The notes: a model not told the origin generated them from the letters alone. A stretch of 64,000 nucleotides of DNA from JAAFJT01 sp043744275 (GCA_043744275.1 JAYTUY010000151.1:8774-72773); one strand, 5' to 3'; shown: positions 9,117 to 19,473, counted from the stretch's first letter. Numbers and translations are program-made.

Positions 9117-12100
9117 ATGATACCCTTAACGCTCAAAATACAAGGCATTTTCTCTTATCAAGAAGAAGCCGTTATTGACTTTAGCAAGCTCGCGCAGGCT
9201 AATATATTTGGCATATTTGGAAAAGTAGGCAGTGGTAAATCCACGATTTTAGAAGCAATCATGTTCGCTTTGTACGGCGAAGTGGCGCGTATGGGCAGCT
9301 CGGGCAGGAGTTACAACATGATGAATTTGCGCTCAGATAGGATGACGATTGATTTCACTTTTGATGTTGGCGGCGTTATTTATCGGGCATTGGTGGAGAC
9401 AAATCGTCGAAAAAAGAACTTTGAACAAGTAGAAACGCCCTCTTTTCGCTATTTTTCTAAGCACAATGATGAATGGCAGCCATACAATGATTTTGATGCT
9501 GCTAAAATATTGGGCATAGAATCACAGCATTTTAAAAAGACGATTATCATTCCGCAAAATGAATTTCAAAAGTTCCTTGAGCTATCGCCGACGGAGCGGA
9601 CGCGCATGATTAAGGATATTTTCATCAATCTTGAAAAATTTGAATTAGAGGAAAATGCCAAAGCTTTAGAGAATCAAAATAAGATGAACACCTTGACGGT
9701 GGAGAGTCAAATAAGAGAAATTGGAGAAATTACTGCTGAAATAATTGATGAAAAACAAGCGCAACTCATTGATTTTAAAAAAGATAGAAAAAATAATGAC
9801 GCCCAATTAAAAGCTCAACAAGCCGAAGAAAAAACTCTACAAGAACTCAAAACGAAGTTCGAAGAGCTCGAAAAACTCAAAAATGAAGCTGATAAACTCG
9901 CTCGTACTGAGGGGTCTGTCCTGCTACTTGAAAAGCAAATTAAGGATTACGAATATTTTTTGCAATACCTCAAAACACCGCTCGAACAGCAAGCAGCTTT
10001 GTATAAAAATATTGATAAAAATACAAGAGAATTAGCTCAAACACAAACGCAACTGGCTGATAATGAAGTTGTTACAAAAAATATACAAGAGAAACTTGAA
10101 GCATTGACCCCTCAGTATAAAGACCGTGAAACGCTGCTCAAAAAGCGTGATGAAATCGGTTGGCTCATTCAAATTCAGGAGTTGAATGTGAAAAATAAGG
10201 ACGTGAGTGATAGACTTGAAAAAGGTCAACAGGTTTTAAAACAAAAGGAAGATGACCGACAAAATATACTCAAACAGAAAGCCCCTTTCATGATTGAGCG
10301 CGATGATTTATTGAAAAATCAACCTGATTTTCAAAAATTAAATGCCCTCAACAATTGGTTTTCAGCAGCCAATGTTTTGAAAAGAGATATTTCAGAATTT
10401 GAAAAAAAAATTGATAACATTCTAAGCATATTAACTGGTTTGGATGATAATCGCAAGCGTATTTCACAATTACTCTTTGCCAAATACGACGTTCAATTAC
10501 CATTTAATGTATCTATTCAAGAAATTATTTTAAGTACAAAATCTTTGAAAAAAGATATTGAAATACAGAAAGATAGCGTCGAAAATCAGTTGATTCACCT
10601 CCGTGCATCCGAGCAACTTGAAGCTTTGTCGAATGCCTTGAGCGAAGGCACGCCTTGCCCGTTGTGCGGGGCGGTTCATCACCCCTCAGTATGGAACGCC
10701 GCCGATGTTCAAAAACAAATAGTCGATATTAAAAAGCAATTGGATAAATATAAAAACGACATCACTACCATACAAAACATTGAAAATGAGTTGATTACAC
10801 TTTTTCAAAATTATAATAATCAAAAAGATCAACAGACAGATTGGTTGAAAAAAGTAGAAACAGAAAAGAAAAATCTCACTCAACACGAAGCCAATTTCGC
10901 TTGGAAAGATTTTGATAAGAACAATTTTATTGCTTTTAAAAAAGCATTTGATGAGGCAACTTTATTCGGTGAAAAATTGAACAACGCTCAAACTCGTTTG
11001 GATGCATTAGATAAAAATATAAGCGAAGCCGATGAATTTATAGAGAAATGCAAAACCCGTTTGACTGTATTAAAAACAGAGTTTGATAAAAACGAAACGA
11101 CTGCCGAAAACCTGACATCCAGAATCGAATTTTTGAAAGAAGATTCATGGCTGAATGCAGACAATCATTCTTTAGAAAAACAAGCACAAGTCTTTGAAAA
11201 TCAATACAATACAATCATATCGGACTATGAATCCAATGAAAAAAAGCTGAAAGAACTCACTGAAAAGGGTCAATTACTGAGGGGGGGTGTTGCTGAAAAA
11301 GAAAAGCTAAATAAGAGCTTAACCGATGAATCTGAAAGGCTTGCCAAGCAAATTCAAGGTCAAATAGACATGTCGCCTTTCGATGATTTGGAAGCAATTG
11401 ATAAAATTTTCAATCAAGCTTTTGACCTCGTGAAAGCGCGTCATGAAGTAGAGGATTTTAAAAGACAAAAATCTGAAATCACGGGGCAGATTAATAATTT
11501 AGACATCCAGCTCAAAGGCAAATTCTATATGCCTGAAAATCACCAAGCATTGAAAGCTGATATTCAAATGCTTATAGATTTAATTAATTCACAAATCAGT
11601 CAAATCGCCGTGTTGGAGGTGGATATTAAAAATTTGTTAGAAAAGCTCGACCGCCGCAACGCCCTCGAAATAGAACACCTCAAACTCGAAACACGGGGTA
11701 AAAACCTTGAAATACTGAGGGGTATGTTTTCACGCAGCGGTTTTGTGAATTTCGTTTCTACAAAATATCTCGTCAATCTTTGCATTTCTGCCAACGAACG
11801 TTTTCTCCGTTTCACCCGCGGGCAATTGCGCTTGAAAGTGACTGAAAACAATGATTTTGAGATAGAAGATTTGTTCAATTTCGGCAAAACTCGCCATATC
11901 AGAACCTTGTCGGGCGGTCAAATATTTCAAGCATCGTTGGCTTTAGCCTTAGCCTTAGCGGACAGTATTCAAGCCCTTTCCAAGACCGAGCAAAACTTTT
12001 TCTTCCTCGATGAAGGCTTCGGCTCGCTCGATAGAGATTCGATGCAGGAGGTTTTCAATACGCTGAAATCATTGCGAAAAGAGAACCGCATCGTTGGCGT

Positions 12101-12194
12101 TATTTCCCATGTAGAGGAAATGCAGCAAGAGATTGACCGTTATTTAAAGGTGACTTTTGATTCTGAGAGGGGTAGCCAAGTAGAGATTGTGTAA
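9117..12194 (+). CDS. sbcC: Exonuclease subunit SbcC (Rad50-like ATPase)
   Basis: 1025 residues, full length. Walker A KVGSGKST (about 36-43) and the Q-loop region open the protein; two long coiled-coil arms flank the zinc hook CPLCG with Cys514 and Cys517; the C-terminal half supplies the ABC signature TLSGGQ (Ser932) and Walker B FFFLDEGFGSLD (Asp965, Glu966). It dimerises through the hook and, with SbcD, processes hairpins and double-strand ends. Five iterated motif copies fall in it (9905 RTEG, 10108 TPQY, 10682 HPSV beside the hook, 11275 LLRGG, 11713 ILRG), the highest number in any gene here. The 11275 copy has a G7 run, a possible slippage site. Confidence 0.95.
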   Translation: MIPLTLKIQGIFSYQEEAVIDFSKLAQANIFGIFGKVGSGKSTILEAIMFALYGEVARMGSSGRSYNMMNLRSDRMTIDFTFDVGGVIYRALVETNRRKKNFEQVETPSFRYFSKHNDEWQPYNDFDAAKILGIESQHFKKTIIIPQNEFQKFLELSPTERTRMIKDIFINLEKFELEENAKALENQNKMNTLTVESQIREIGEITAEIIDEKQAQLIDFKKDRKNNDAQLKAQQAEEKTLQELKTKFEELEKLKNEADKLARTEGSVLLLEKQIKDYEYFLQYLKTPLEQQAALYKNIDKNTRELAQTQTQLADNEVVTKNIQEKLEALTPQYKDRETLLKKRDEIGWLIQIQELNVKNKDVSDRLEKGQQVLKQKEDDRQNILKQKAPFMIERDDLLKNQPDFQKLNALNNWFSAANVLKRDISEFEKKIDNILSILTGLDDNRKRISQLLFAKYDVQLPFNVSIQEIILSTKSLKKDIEIQKDSVENQLIHLRASEQLEALSNALSEGTPCPLCGAVHHPSVWNAADVQKQIVDIKKQLDKYKNDITTIQNIENELITLFQNYNNQKDQQTDWLKKVETEKKNLTQHEANFAWKDFDKNNFIAFKKAFDEATLFGEKLNNAQTRLDALDKNISEADEFIEKCKTRLTVLKTEFDKNETTAENLTSRIEFLKEDSWLNADNHSLEKQAQVFENQYNTIISDYESNEKKLKELTEKGQLLRGGVAEKEKLNKSLTDESERLAKQIQGQIDMSPFDDLEAIDKIFNQAFDLVKARHEVEDFKRQKSEITGQINNLDIQLKGKFYMPENHQALKADIQMLIDLINSQISQIAVLEVDIKNLLEKLDRRNALEIEHLKLETRGKNLEILRGMFSRSGFVNFVSTKYLVNLCISANERFLRFTRGQLRLKVTENNDFEIEDLFNFGKTRHIRTLSGGQIFQASLALALALADSIQALSKTEQNFFFLDEGFGSLDRDSMQEVFNTLKSLRKENRIVGVISHVEEMQQEIDRYLKVTFDSERGSQVEIV

Positions 12195-12278
12195 CTAACT
12201 ATTAATTGTTATTGTCTGAATTTCAATAAAATTGTTAATTTTAAGCTCATTTTTTATTAAAACAAAAAAAAACATACT

Positions 12279-12753
12279 ATGTATTTAGCTCCTTTAAATT
12301 TTGACCGCTTCTTTAAAAAAGTGTTCTCAGATTTACGCTTTTCAGAAAAATATCGTTAAAAACAAAAAGTACAGCAAATATTTTAAGTGGTTTGACTTGG
12401 CAGAAAAAACAGCCAATAAAAATAACACCAAAGAAGACTTTGTTCTGTATGAAAAAGATGAAGTACTCATGAAAGTTATCAGACGTATCAATATGGAAAC
12501 ACTCAAGCCTTACGAGTCTGATTATATAGACGATTATAACGAAACGCTCAAAGAAATTGAGCTTTGGAATAAGACAATGCGGGATGAAGGCATGAGAGAA
12601 GGCAAAATACAAACAATAGAACTTGTCGTTATTTCTGCCCATGAAGAAGGTTTAACACCTCTAACAATCGCTACCATTACTAAATTGTCGATTGAAAAAG
12701 TCATTCAGATTATTGAAAAACATAAAAGCCAATTGAGGAATGGCTCAAAATAA
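12279..12753 (+). pseudogene. PD-(D/E)XK family transposase (Rpn-like) remnant
   Basis: ATG at 12279 begins MYLAPLNFDRFFKKVFSD, the standard start of Bacteroidota PD-(D/E)XK 'transposase' proteins, but the frame stops at 12356 after 25 codons. A second frame (open from 12301) then carries the family's C-terminal half: KYSKYFKWFDLAEK, a helical middle, and HEEGLTPLTIATITKLSIEKVIQIIEKHK. The nuclease core between the two is missing, so an internal deletion plus frame change has killed the gene. Intact members are near 300 residues. A strong terminator follows. Confidence 0.7.
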
Positions 12754-12759
12754 ATATGT

Positions 12760-12795
12760 AAAAGCCTTGCAAACTGTCCGTTTTGCAAGGCTTTT
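12760..12795 (+). terminator. Rho-independent terminator
   Basis: AAAAGCCTTGCAAA pairs with TTTGCAAGGCTTTT around an 8-base loop, with T-rich sequence after it and A-rich before it. It follows the transposase remnant and could also serve the convergent oxidoreductase. The motif copy at 12805 lies just beyond. Confidence 0.85.
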
Positions 12796-12850
12796 CTTCT
12801 TAAATACTGAGGGGATAGGTATTTGAAATACTTGTCCAAACTCATACCTC

Positions 12851-14455
12851 TCAACTATTAAGAATCATCGCCGCCGCCTTCTCCGCTATCATAATCGTTG
12901 GAGCATTGGTATTTCCTGCTACAATCGTCGGCATAATAGAAGCATCCACCACGCGTAAACCTTCAATGCCGTGTACTTTTAGCTCATGATTCACGACTGC
13001 CATTGAGTCATTGCCCATTTTACAAGTGCCGACTGGATGGTAAATTGTTTCCACATTTTTCTTGATATGCTCAATAATACCTGCTTCCGATTGGTCAATC
13101 GGCGAAATAATAGCTTTTCGAAATGGGCTAAAAGCATTGGCATTCATCACCTCTAAGGCTTTTCGAGCACCATCTACCAATGTTTTCAAATCTTCTTCTT
13201 CCGATAAAAAATTGGGCTGAATGATTGGTTCATCAAGCGGATTGGCAGATTTGAGAGCCACATATCCCTTACTTTTGGGTTTTATAAGGCTTGGCAGGAT
13301 TGTATATCCATCTACGGTCGGATATGTTTTAGTATTATAAACATCTACATTATCTCGACCATCGCCAATGTGAAGAGGGGCAAAATGGAATTGCAAATTG
13401 ACGCTTTTAGCACCATTAATTGTCATAAATGCATAGGCTTCCAACGGGCTAACAGTCAACGCGCCTTTGTGTGTGATAAGCCATTGCACTAAATCGACGA
13501 TTTGACTGAGGGGTTTGAGGTGGTGATTAAAACCCTCTTGTTGCAATGAAAGGCTTGAAACAAAGAAAAATAAATGGTCTTGCAGGTTCTTACCCACGCC
13601 TGGCAAGGCTTTTTTGAGTGGAATATTGTGTTGTTTCAATTCTTCTGCATCACCAATTCCTGAAAGCATCAATATTTGAGGCGATTGAAAACTCCCTGCC
13701 GATACAATCACTTCTTTAGAAACAGCCACTTTTAATAACTCATTTTTATCATTGATATATTCAACGCCTGTTGTTTTGTTATTTTCAATCAGAATTTGCT
13801 TCACGCGGGCATGTGTGAGCACTACCAAATTTGAGCGCGAAAGTATGGGCTTTAAAAATGCCGTAGCCACACTGTGCCGCTTACCATTTTTAATTGAAAA
13901 TTGAAACAAGCCTGCGCCTTCTTGTTTGGCACCATTATAATCTTTGTTTTCTGCAATTCCTTTTTCCACACAAGCATTGACGAAAGCCTGTGCGTAAGGT
14001 GTTTGAAAATATTTGGCGTGAGTGATATTCAACAAGCCATTTTTGCCGTGATAAGCGTTTTCTATATCTTCATTGTGTTCCGATATGATAAAATAAGGCA
14101 AAATCTCCTTGTAACTCCAACCTTTATTGCCCAATTCCGCCCATTCGTCGTAATCTGCAGCATTACCGCGCACATATGCCATTGCATTTGTGGAGCTGCA
14201 TCCACCAATGGCTTTTCCGCGTGGCAAGTATATTCGCCTATTATTGAGGTGCTTTTGAGGCTCTGTGGTGAAGCCCCAATCGACTTCCGTGCGGTGTAGA
14301 TTGCCATAAGCCGCAGGGATGTGGATTTCCATTTTTTTATCGGGTCCACCTGCTTCAAGAAGCAGAACCTTATTGTTAGGATTTTCTGATAGGCGATTGG
14401 CTAAGACACAGCCTGCCGAACCTGCGCCGATGATGATATAATCGAATGAGTCCAT
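12851..14455 (-). CDS. GMC family oxidoreductase (choline-dehydrogenase type)
   Basis: 534 residues. N-terminal FAD dinucleotide-binding motif GAGSAGCVLANRLSEN with the Glu of LLLEAGG; GMC signature 1 around PRGKAIGGCSSTNAMAYVRG; signature 2 near VSAGSFQSPQILMLSGIG; and the C-terminal active-site region YHPVGTCKMG followed by VVDASIMPTIVAGNTNAPTIMIAEKAA. These oxidise primary alcohols or polyols to aldehydes using FAD and pass electrons to the respiratory chain or O2. No betB, betaine transporter or sugar gene is adjacent, so choline is not implied. No signal peptide. Motif copy 13504 is read PLS. Substrate unknown. Confidence 0.88.
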   Translation of the reverse strand: MDSFDYIIIGAGSAGCVLANRLSENPNNKVLLLEAGGPDKKMEIHIPAAYGNLHRTEVDWGFTTEPQKHLNNRRIYLPRGKAIGGCSSTNAMAYVRGNAADYDEWAELGNKGWSYKEILPYFIISEHNEDIENAYHGKNGLLNITHAKYFQTPYAQAFVNACVEKGIAENKDYNGAKQEGAGLFQFSIKNGKRHSVATAFLKPILSRSNLVVLTHARVKQILIENNKTTGVEYINDKNELLKVAVSKEVIVSAGSFQSPQILMLSGIGDAEELKQHNIPLKKALPGVGKNLQDHLFFFVSSLSLQQEGFNHHLKPLSQIVDLVQWLITHKGALTVSPLEAYAFMTINGAKSVNLQFHFAPLHIGDGRDNVDVYNTKTYPTVDGYTILPSLIKPKSKGYVALKSANPLDEPIIQPNFLSEEEDLKTLVDGARKALEVMNANAFSPFRKAIISPIDQSEAGIIEHIKKNVETIYHPVGTCKMGNDSMAVVNHELKVHGIEGLRVVDASIMPTIVAGNTNAPTIMIAEKAAAMILNS

Positions 14456-14488
14456 ATTTTTTTAGAATAATTGTGGATATAAAAACGT

Positions 14489-14507
14489 AGTACGGACTTC
14501 AGTCCGC
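14489..14507. repeat. Short palindrome related to the AGTATCG elements
   Basis: AGTACGGACTTCAGTCCGC resembles the left end of the elements at 7307, 34932 and 55722 with matching changes in both arms. It lies just upstream of the GMC oxidoreductase start and could be a single relic hairpin. Confidence 0.4.
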
Positions 14508-14672
14508 TTTTCAGCTTGATGTTTCAATTAAAATAGCAAATTAAGATAAAACTCTTAAAATTCCATGATATTCTTTATTTTTTAAACGAAATCAATCCAA
14601 ACGAAACGATAAAAGATATTTATAAAAATAAGCCATTGTACTGAGGGGTATAGGGAATGTTTAAAGGGTAAC

Positions 14673-15704
14673 TTAAATCCCCAAGCCTATTTTATTCGAA
14701 AGCACTATTTTACCACCTTTCTCTTTTTCATTTCCTATAGATAATAAAGGCGTGGCAAACGGATTGTTCGTCACCAACCAAGGACCGTCCAAATCTGCCC
14801 AATCGCATTGAGGCGCAAGAGCAGCGGCTGCCATGATAGCACAACTTGTTTCACTCATGCAGCCTATCAGAATTTTCAAATCTCGGCGTCTGGCTTCATG
14901 CACCATTTTTAAAGCTTCAGTTAGCCCTGTACATTTCATCAATTTGATATTAATGCCATGAAATGCGCCTTGAATAGAGTCAAAATCAGTAAGCCTTTGA
15001 AAAGATTCGTCGGCAATAATGGGAATGGGTGACCCCTCAGTCACGAAAGCATTTCCGTCTAAATCTTCTTTCGGCATCGGCTGTTCGATGAGTTCCACGC
15101 CTTGATCGGCTATCCAATGCGCCATATCTAAAGCCTTATATTTATCAATCCAACCTTGATTGGCATCTACATACAGCGGTTTATCAGTCATTTCTCTGAT
15201 AGATTTGATAATGGCTTTATCATCATCAGAGCCAAGTTTAATTTTGAGGACTTTAAAAGCAACCGCTTCTGCTACTTTTTGCTTTAATACTGAGGGGGTA
15301 TCTATGCCAAGCGTACAACTCGTTATGGGCATTTTTTCAGGATTTGAACCGAGAATTTTCCAAACGGGCATGCCTTCTATTTTACCTTTCAAATCATATA
15401 AAGCTATATCAATTGAGGCTTTGGCTGCTGTATTTTTAAAATCAATCAAATCAATTTCAGACATAATCTGCTGAATATCAAAAGGATACGTCTGTTTATT
15501 TAAAACCATTTGAGCTTTTTCTAAAAATGCTGAAATGGTTTCCACATTCTCTCCATAATATGGTGGCATAGTCGCTTCACCTAAGCCGATGAAGTCGTCA
15601 AGTTCTATTTGAATTAAAACAATAGCTGTGTGGGTACGTGAAAAATGGGCGATGCGAAAGGGATGCCGCATTTGCAGGTGGTAGCTATAGTAGGTTAATT
15701 TCAT
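14673..15704 (-). CDS. Dipeptide epimerase (L-Ala-D/L-Glu epimerase type)
   Basis: 343 residues, enolase superfamily, muconate-lactonizing subgroup. Catalytic Lys154 and Lys156 lie in LKIKLG; metal ligands are Asp180 (LYVDANQGW), Glu207 (ELIEQPM) and Asp232 (IIADES), and Lys254 (NIKLMK) is the second acid/base. The C-terminal SETSCAIMAAAALAPQCDWADLDGPWL is the dipeptide-epimerase specificity region with the Asp-x-Asp that binds the dipeptide ammonium group. It would racemise the second residue of L-Ala-Glu-type dipeptides during murein peptide recycling. The gene follows the GH65-like gene by 24 bp and is probably co-transcribed. Motif copies at 15033 (TEG) and 15288 (TPSV). Exact dipeptide specificity is not inferable. 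Confidence 0.88.
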   Translation of the reverse strand: MKLTYYSYHLQMRHPFRIAHFSRTHTAIVLIQIELDDFIGLGEATMPPYYGENVETISAFLEKAQMVLNKQTYPFDIQQIMSEIDLIDFKNTAAKASIDIALYDLKGKIEGMPVWKILGSNPEKMPITSCTLGIDTPSVLKQKVAEAVAFKVLKIKLGSDDDKAIIKSIREMTDKPLYVDANQGWIDKYKALDMAHWIADQGVELIEQPMPKEDLDGNAFVTEGSPIPIIADESFQRLTDFDSIQGAFHGINIKLMKCTGLTEALKMVHEARRRDLKILIGCMSETSCAIMAAAALAPQCDWADLDGPWLVTNNPFATPLLSIGNEKEKGGKIVLSNKIGLGI

Positions 15705-15728
15705 TAAAACAATTTGTTATCTAAAAAG

Positions 15729-17798
15729 TTAGTTTTTAATCGTATAAGATTTTTTTTCAACACCTACACCCTTGATAGTCAATGACTTCCATTGTTTTGG
15801 TAAGCGGGGTTTATACTTTTGAACGATGCCTTGATCAGTAAATTCTAAACCACCGAATCCGAAAATCAAGGTTTGCAAAAAGCCGCCTGCTCCTGTCGAA
15901 AAATAGGGATTCGTACCGCCAGCCGTTTCAGCTAAGACACCAAAAGGTGGCGCAGCATTGGGTTTGTATGAATCCAAAAATTGAGCGTAAGCTGTTTCAG
16001 TATTATTCAAACGAGCGTTGAGAATGCAGAAAATGGCATGTGCCATAGCTGGACTTGAGCCTTTTCGACCAGGAACATTATCGCCCAAAACCTTCCAATA
16101 ATACTCCAAATCCTTCTTAATAGTGGCTTCATCGGTCACTATACTGAGGGGGTAGCTGAGGAGATTCACGTCCGTTTGCTTGATGGGTTCGCCATTATAT
16201 GTAGCATGTTCGCGCGTCACGCCGTTGTCAAATTTCAAAATGGTCATATTATCTGCAACTGTTTTCCAAGCTGGATTGGGCGTTTCACCGACTAAAACTG
16301 CCGCTTGTTGAGCATATTGCAAAACGGTTTTGGCAATACCATTGGTGAACGCATTATCATCCACATTTTCAGCCCATTCGTCCGCACAAACGACATTGAT
16401 AATATGGTATTTATTGTCTTTTCCTAACTCTGCACGGGCAGCCCAAAAATTAGCCGTTTCTTTTATCACTGGATAGCCTTTTGTTTTGAGCCAATCTATA
16501 TCCTTTGTCACTTGATAATATTTCCACATCGCATAGCCCACGCAGCCCGTAATATGGTGTTCAAACGGACCCGATAATGCCCAAACGGGTGTGCCTTCTT
16601 GCCCTGTATCGTCGCCTTCCCAAGGGTATTTCGCACCTTTATAGCCGTAGCTGGACGCATTTGTTTTGGCAGCTTCCAAGCCTTTGAAGCGGTATTCCAT
16701 CGGTGATTTCGCCATTTCAGGATGCAAAGCCAACACTGGAGGGTACATCCATAATTCAGTATCCCAAAACACGTGACCATTGTAGCCCAAGCCGCTCAAG
16801 CCCATTGGCGACATCGAATAAGGTGTGCCTTCGCGTACAAAAGAATACAAATGATACAAAGCTGAATGTATATCTCTTTGAACGTCAATATCTCCCTCTA
16901 CAATTATATCTGATTCCCACAATTTTGTCCAAGCATCTTTGTGGCGTTGAAGTATGCGGTCTTTCTTTTCTAAGGCTGCAAAAATGGTCATTCGCTCCGC
17001 TTCATTTTGTGGATCAGCGGATTGTGCCGACGAAATAACCGAACCAATGACGCTGAAACGATATGTTTCACCTGCTTTCAATTTCTTTTTAAATTTCAAT
17101 AAATGCATATTATTGTCCCACTCTTCATGAATCATGCGAGGCTCTTTGCCATGCGGCTCTTCAAAAAGAAAAGAATTAGAAACAGCTAATGACAATCGAC
17201 CTGTTGGCGACTTGGCAATAGATGTCATCAAGGGAATAACGATGTGTGGACGGTCAATTTCAGCATAAAAATTCTTCACATCTTTCAAATTATCAGGCGA
17301 TTCGATGACACTGGCGGGGGTAATTTCGCAATCTTTTTTAGCTGTAATTTCTACATTTATCATAGCCGTATGGGGCAAATGGCGGAGTGCCATCACCTCA
17401 TGTTTCACTGAAAGAATGTCTTGATAATCGAAAGTTGTTTGCAAAGCGGCATTTTTCATGTCCAAAATTTGGGCATAGTTGGTAATATCAGATCTGCCCA
17501 AACGCTTGCCTTGCCCATTAAAATCCACATCCAAATTCATGTTGGCGAAGCTGAAAACTTTCATAATATTGCTCACACGACCGCGCCCGTAGGTATCAAA
17601 CGCACCATTTAACACCACATCTTTGACTTGCATCGGATTGGGTGATGAAATAATGCCAATCATACCATTGGCAACCGTGACACCATAATATTTTGATGGA
17701 TCAATGTTTTTAGCGGCGATATGCCACTCGTCGGTTTGCCCCCTCAGTATAAAGGCAGTTTGGAAGCATAAAATGGTGAAAATTATCTTTTTAAACAT
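15729..17798 (-). CDS. Exported GH65-like glycoside hydrolase
   Basis: 689 residues from the ATG at 17798; the frame opens 23 codons earlier, but the chosen start gives a clean signal peptide (FKKIIFTILCFQTAFILRGQ). The N-terminal beta-sandwich is followed by an (alpha/alpha)6 barrel with GHVFWDTELWMYP, the GH65 hallmark, and DEWAENVDDNAFTN, which carries the presumed general acid Glu. GH65 enzymes hydrolyse or phosphorolyse alpha-glucosides such as trehalose, kojibiose or glucosyl-galactosyl-hydroxylysine; with a signal peptide a periplasmic hydrolase is most likely. Motif copy 17740 encodes ILRG inside the signal-peptide end, and 16142 is read PLS. Substrate undetermined. Confidence 0.8.
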   Translation of the reverse strand: MFKKIIFTILCFQTAFILRGQTDEWHIAAKNIDPSKYYGVTVANGMIGIISSPNPMQVKDVVLNGAFDTYGRGRVSNIMKVFSFANMNLDVDFNGQGKRLGRSDITNYAQILDMKNAALQTTFDYQDILSVKHEVMALRHLPHTAMINVEITAKKDCEITPASVIESPDNLKDVKNFYAEIDRPHIVIPLMTSIAKSPTGRLSLAVSNSFLFEEPHGKEPRMIHEEWDNNMHLLKFKKKLKAGETYRFSVIGSVISSAQSADPQNEAERMTIFAALEKKDRILQRHKDAWTKLWESDIIVEGDIDVQRDIHSALYHLYSFVREGTPYSMSPMGLSGLGYNGHVFWDTELWMYPPVLALHPEMAKSPMEYRFKGLEAAKTNASSYGYKGAKYPWEGDDTGQEGTPVWALSGPFEHHITGCVGYAMWKYYQVTKDIDWLKTKGYPVIKETANFWAARAELGKDNKYHIINVVCADEWAENVDDNAFTNGIAKTVLQYAQQAAVLVGETPNPAWKTVADNMTILKFDNGVTREHATYNGEPIKQTDVNLLSYPLSIVTDEATIKKDLEYYWKVLGDNVPGRKGSSPAMAHAIFCILNARLNNTETAYAQFLDSYKPNAAPPFGVLAETAGGTNPYFSTGAGGFLQTLIFGFGGLEFTDQGIVQKYKPRLPKQWKSLTIKGVGVEKKSYTIKN

Positions 17799-18040
17799 TG
17801 ATTTATTCTGAATTTTAGATTTCACAGTTTTGGATTTTAGTGATAATAATAATAGAAAATCAAGCAATGATAAGGAATTTTTTCTTTTTTAACCCATTAT
17901 TAGCATTTTCAATGAATAATTTCAATAAAATTAGTTGAAAGTTAGTTGAGTTATTTTTTAAGCATGGTACTATGCTATAAATAAGACTTAATTTTTCAAT
18001 TAAATCTTATTAAGTAGTTTAACGTTAATTATGGGCACTT

Positions 18041-18080
18041 TTTATCAGAACATTATGGTGCGCTGCACCAACGTGATAAA
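18041..18080. repeat. Hairpin in the GH65-caspase intergenic gap
   Basis: TTTATCA (18041-18047) pairs with TGATAAA (18074-18080), and GGTGC-GCT-GCACC forms the tip at 18057-18069; GGGC/GCCC bracket it further out. The rest of the 17799-18231 gap is AT-rich; TAGATTTG at 18152-18159 resembles a -7 box but has no clear -33 partner. Confidence 0.5.
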
Positions 18081-18231
18081 TTTGAAAAGGTAGCCCAATT
18101 TAAAAATGGAGTAATTTTTGATATGAGTTTCAATATAATTTATGATTGTTTTAGATTTGTAAAATTTTGTAAAACAATGATTTATAGTTTTAATAAAAAA
18201 TGTATAATTAATACAGGTAAACTATTTTAAG

Positions 18232-19455
18232 ATGAGAAAAGCTTTAATTTTAGTACTTATTTTTTGCAATATTTCAATTATGTCTGCACAATGCATTGAT
18301 GGCAATTGTAATACAGGCTTCGGAACGGCAATTTTTAAGAAAAAAGGTGGCGTTAAATATTCAGGTTATTTTAAAAGCAAACGCCCGCATGGAAAAGGCA
18401 CTGCCGAATACCCGAATGGACGCGTTTACAGTGGCGATTGGGCTATGGGTATGTGGCATGGGCAAGGCACTTTAACGCTGACCGATGGCTCGGCTTTAAA
18501 AGGCAATTGGGAATACAACAAGTTTAGAGGTTATCTCAATTATGACAGCAATTCTGGCATAGCTACTTCTCAAGACAACAGTTCAAAAGAGTTGCAAAAT
18601 GCTGAAAAACCAGCGAGTAGGAATAGCCAAAGGAACGTAATACCCGAGCCTACTTTTAATAGAAATACGGTTGCTACTCAAGTTGACAATACCCCCTCAG
18701 TAGTATTGCCTGAAATTTGGGGTGTAGCGATTGGCGTTTCGCAATATGAAAATCAAACGATTCCTTCCTTGAAATATCCTGATAATGATGCTTTTGGTAT
18801 GTTTTCCTTTTGGAAAAGTCCTGAAGGTGGCGCATTGGATGATGAACATTCGGAGGTTTTGGTAGATGATGCAGCGACTAAAGCCATGGTGTTACATTCT
18901 CTTCGCGCCGTTTTTTCAAAGGCAAAAGAGAATGATTTGGCTATCTTCTTTTTCTCTGGTCATGGTTTGAAAGGCTCGTTTTTGCCGACTGACTATGATG
19001 GCGATGGCATTCGGATTTATCATACTGAAATCAATAAAATATTGGCTGAATGCCCTGCCAAAAACAAATTAGTGATTGCAGACGCTTGCCATTCGGGCAG
19101 TTATATGGCGGCAAAAGGGGTGAAGGATAATCATCCGACGAAGGAAAATACAGAGCATTATTTTAATGAACTCAGTAAGGCACAGCCGGGTATTGTATAT
19201 TTGCTTTCTTCGCAAGCCGATGAAGAATCGTTGGAGGTTTCGACCCTGCACAATAGCGTTTTTACCTATTTTGTACTGAGGGGTCTGAAAGGAGAAGCCA
19301 ATTCAAATGGCGATAATATCGTCACCATCAAAGAGCTTTTTGATTATGTTCACCTTAATGTAACGGATTATGCTGATAAATTGGGAAAAGTGCAGACGCC
19401 AGTGATTAAGGGTACTTATGATCCGAATATGCCGGTTTCGGTGGTTAAGAGGTGA
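18232..19455 (+). CDS. Caspase-family peptidase with MORN repeats
   Basis: 407 residues. A signal peptide (RKALILVLIFCNISIMSAQ) leads into two to three MORN repeats (YSGYFKSKRPHGKGTAEYPNG, YSGDWAMGMWHGQGT, residues about 43-100), then a linker and a C14 peptidase domain from about 160. The catalytic dyad is visible: His244 in FFSGHGLKG and Cys286 in IADACHSGS. Exported bacterial caspases with MORN repeats are common in Bacteroidota; targets are unknown. The last 18 codons are followed by the convergent HNH gene. Motif copies 18693 (TPSV, in the linker) and 19274 (LRG, in the conserved LRGLKGE). Signal peptide argues against a role as cytoplasmic defence effector despite the neighbouring Septu-like pair. 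Confidence 0.88.
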   Translation: MRKALILVLIFCNISIMSAQCIDGNCNTGFGTAIFKKKGGVKYSGYFKSKRPHGKGTAEYPNGRVYSGDWAMGMWHGQGTLTLTDGSALKGNWEYNKFRGYLNYDSNSGIATSQDNSSKELQNAEKPASRNSQRNVIPEPTFNRNTVATQVDNTPSVVLPEIWGVAIGVSQYENQTIPSLKYPDNDAFGMFSFWKSPEGGALDDEHSEVLVDDAATKAMVLHSLRAVFSKAKENDLAIFFFSGHGLKGSFLPTDYDGDGIRIYHTEINKILAECPAKNKLVIADACHSGSYMAAKGVKDNHPTKENTEHYFNELSKAQPGIVYLLSSQADEESLEVSTLHNSVFTYFVLRGLKGEANSNGDNIVTIKELFDYVHLNVTDYADKLGKVQTPVIKGTYDPNMPVSVVKR

Positions 19456-19473
19456 ATTAATATTTTCAAGAAG

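Noticed and set aside
12163..12175. TTCTGAGAGGGGTA as a motif copy
   Set aside because: It has an extra base and an altered start; kept only as a near-match.
14062..14358. Overlapping open frames inside the GMC oxidoreductase and other long genes
   Set aside because: They are antisense or out-of-frame shadows without family motifs.
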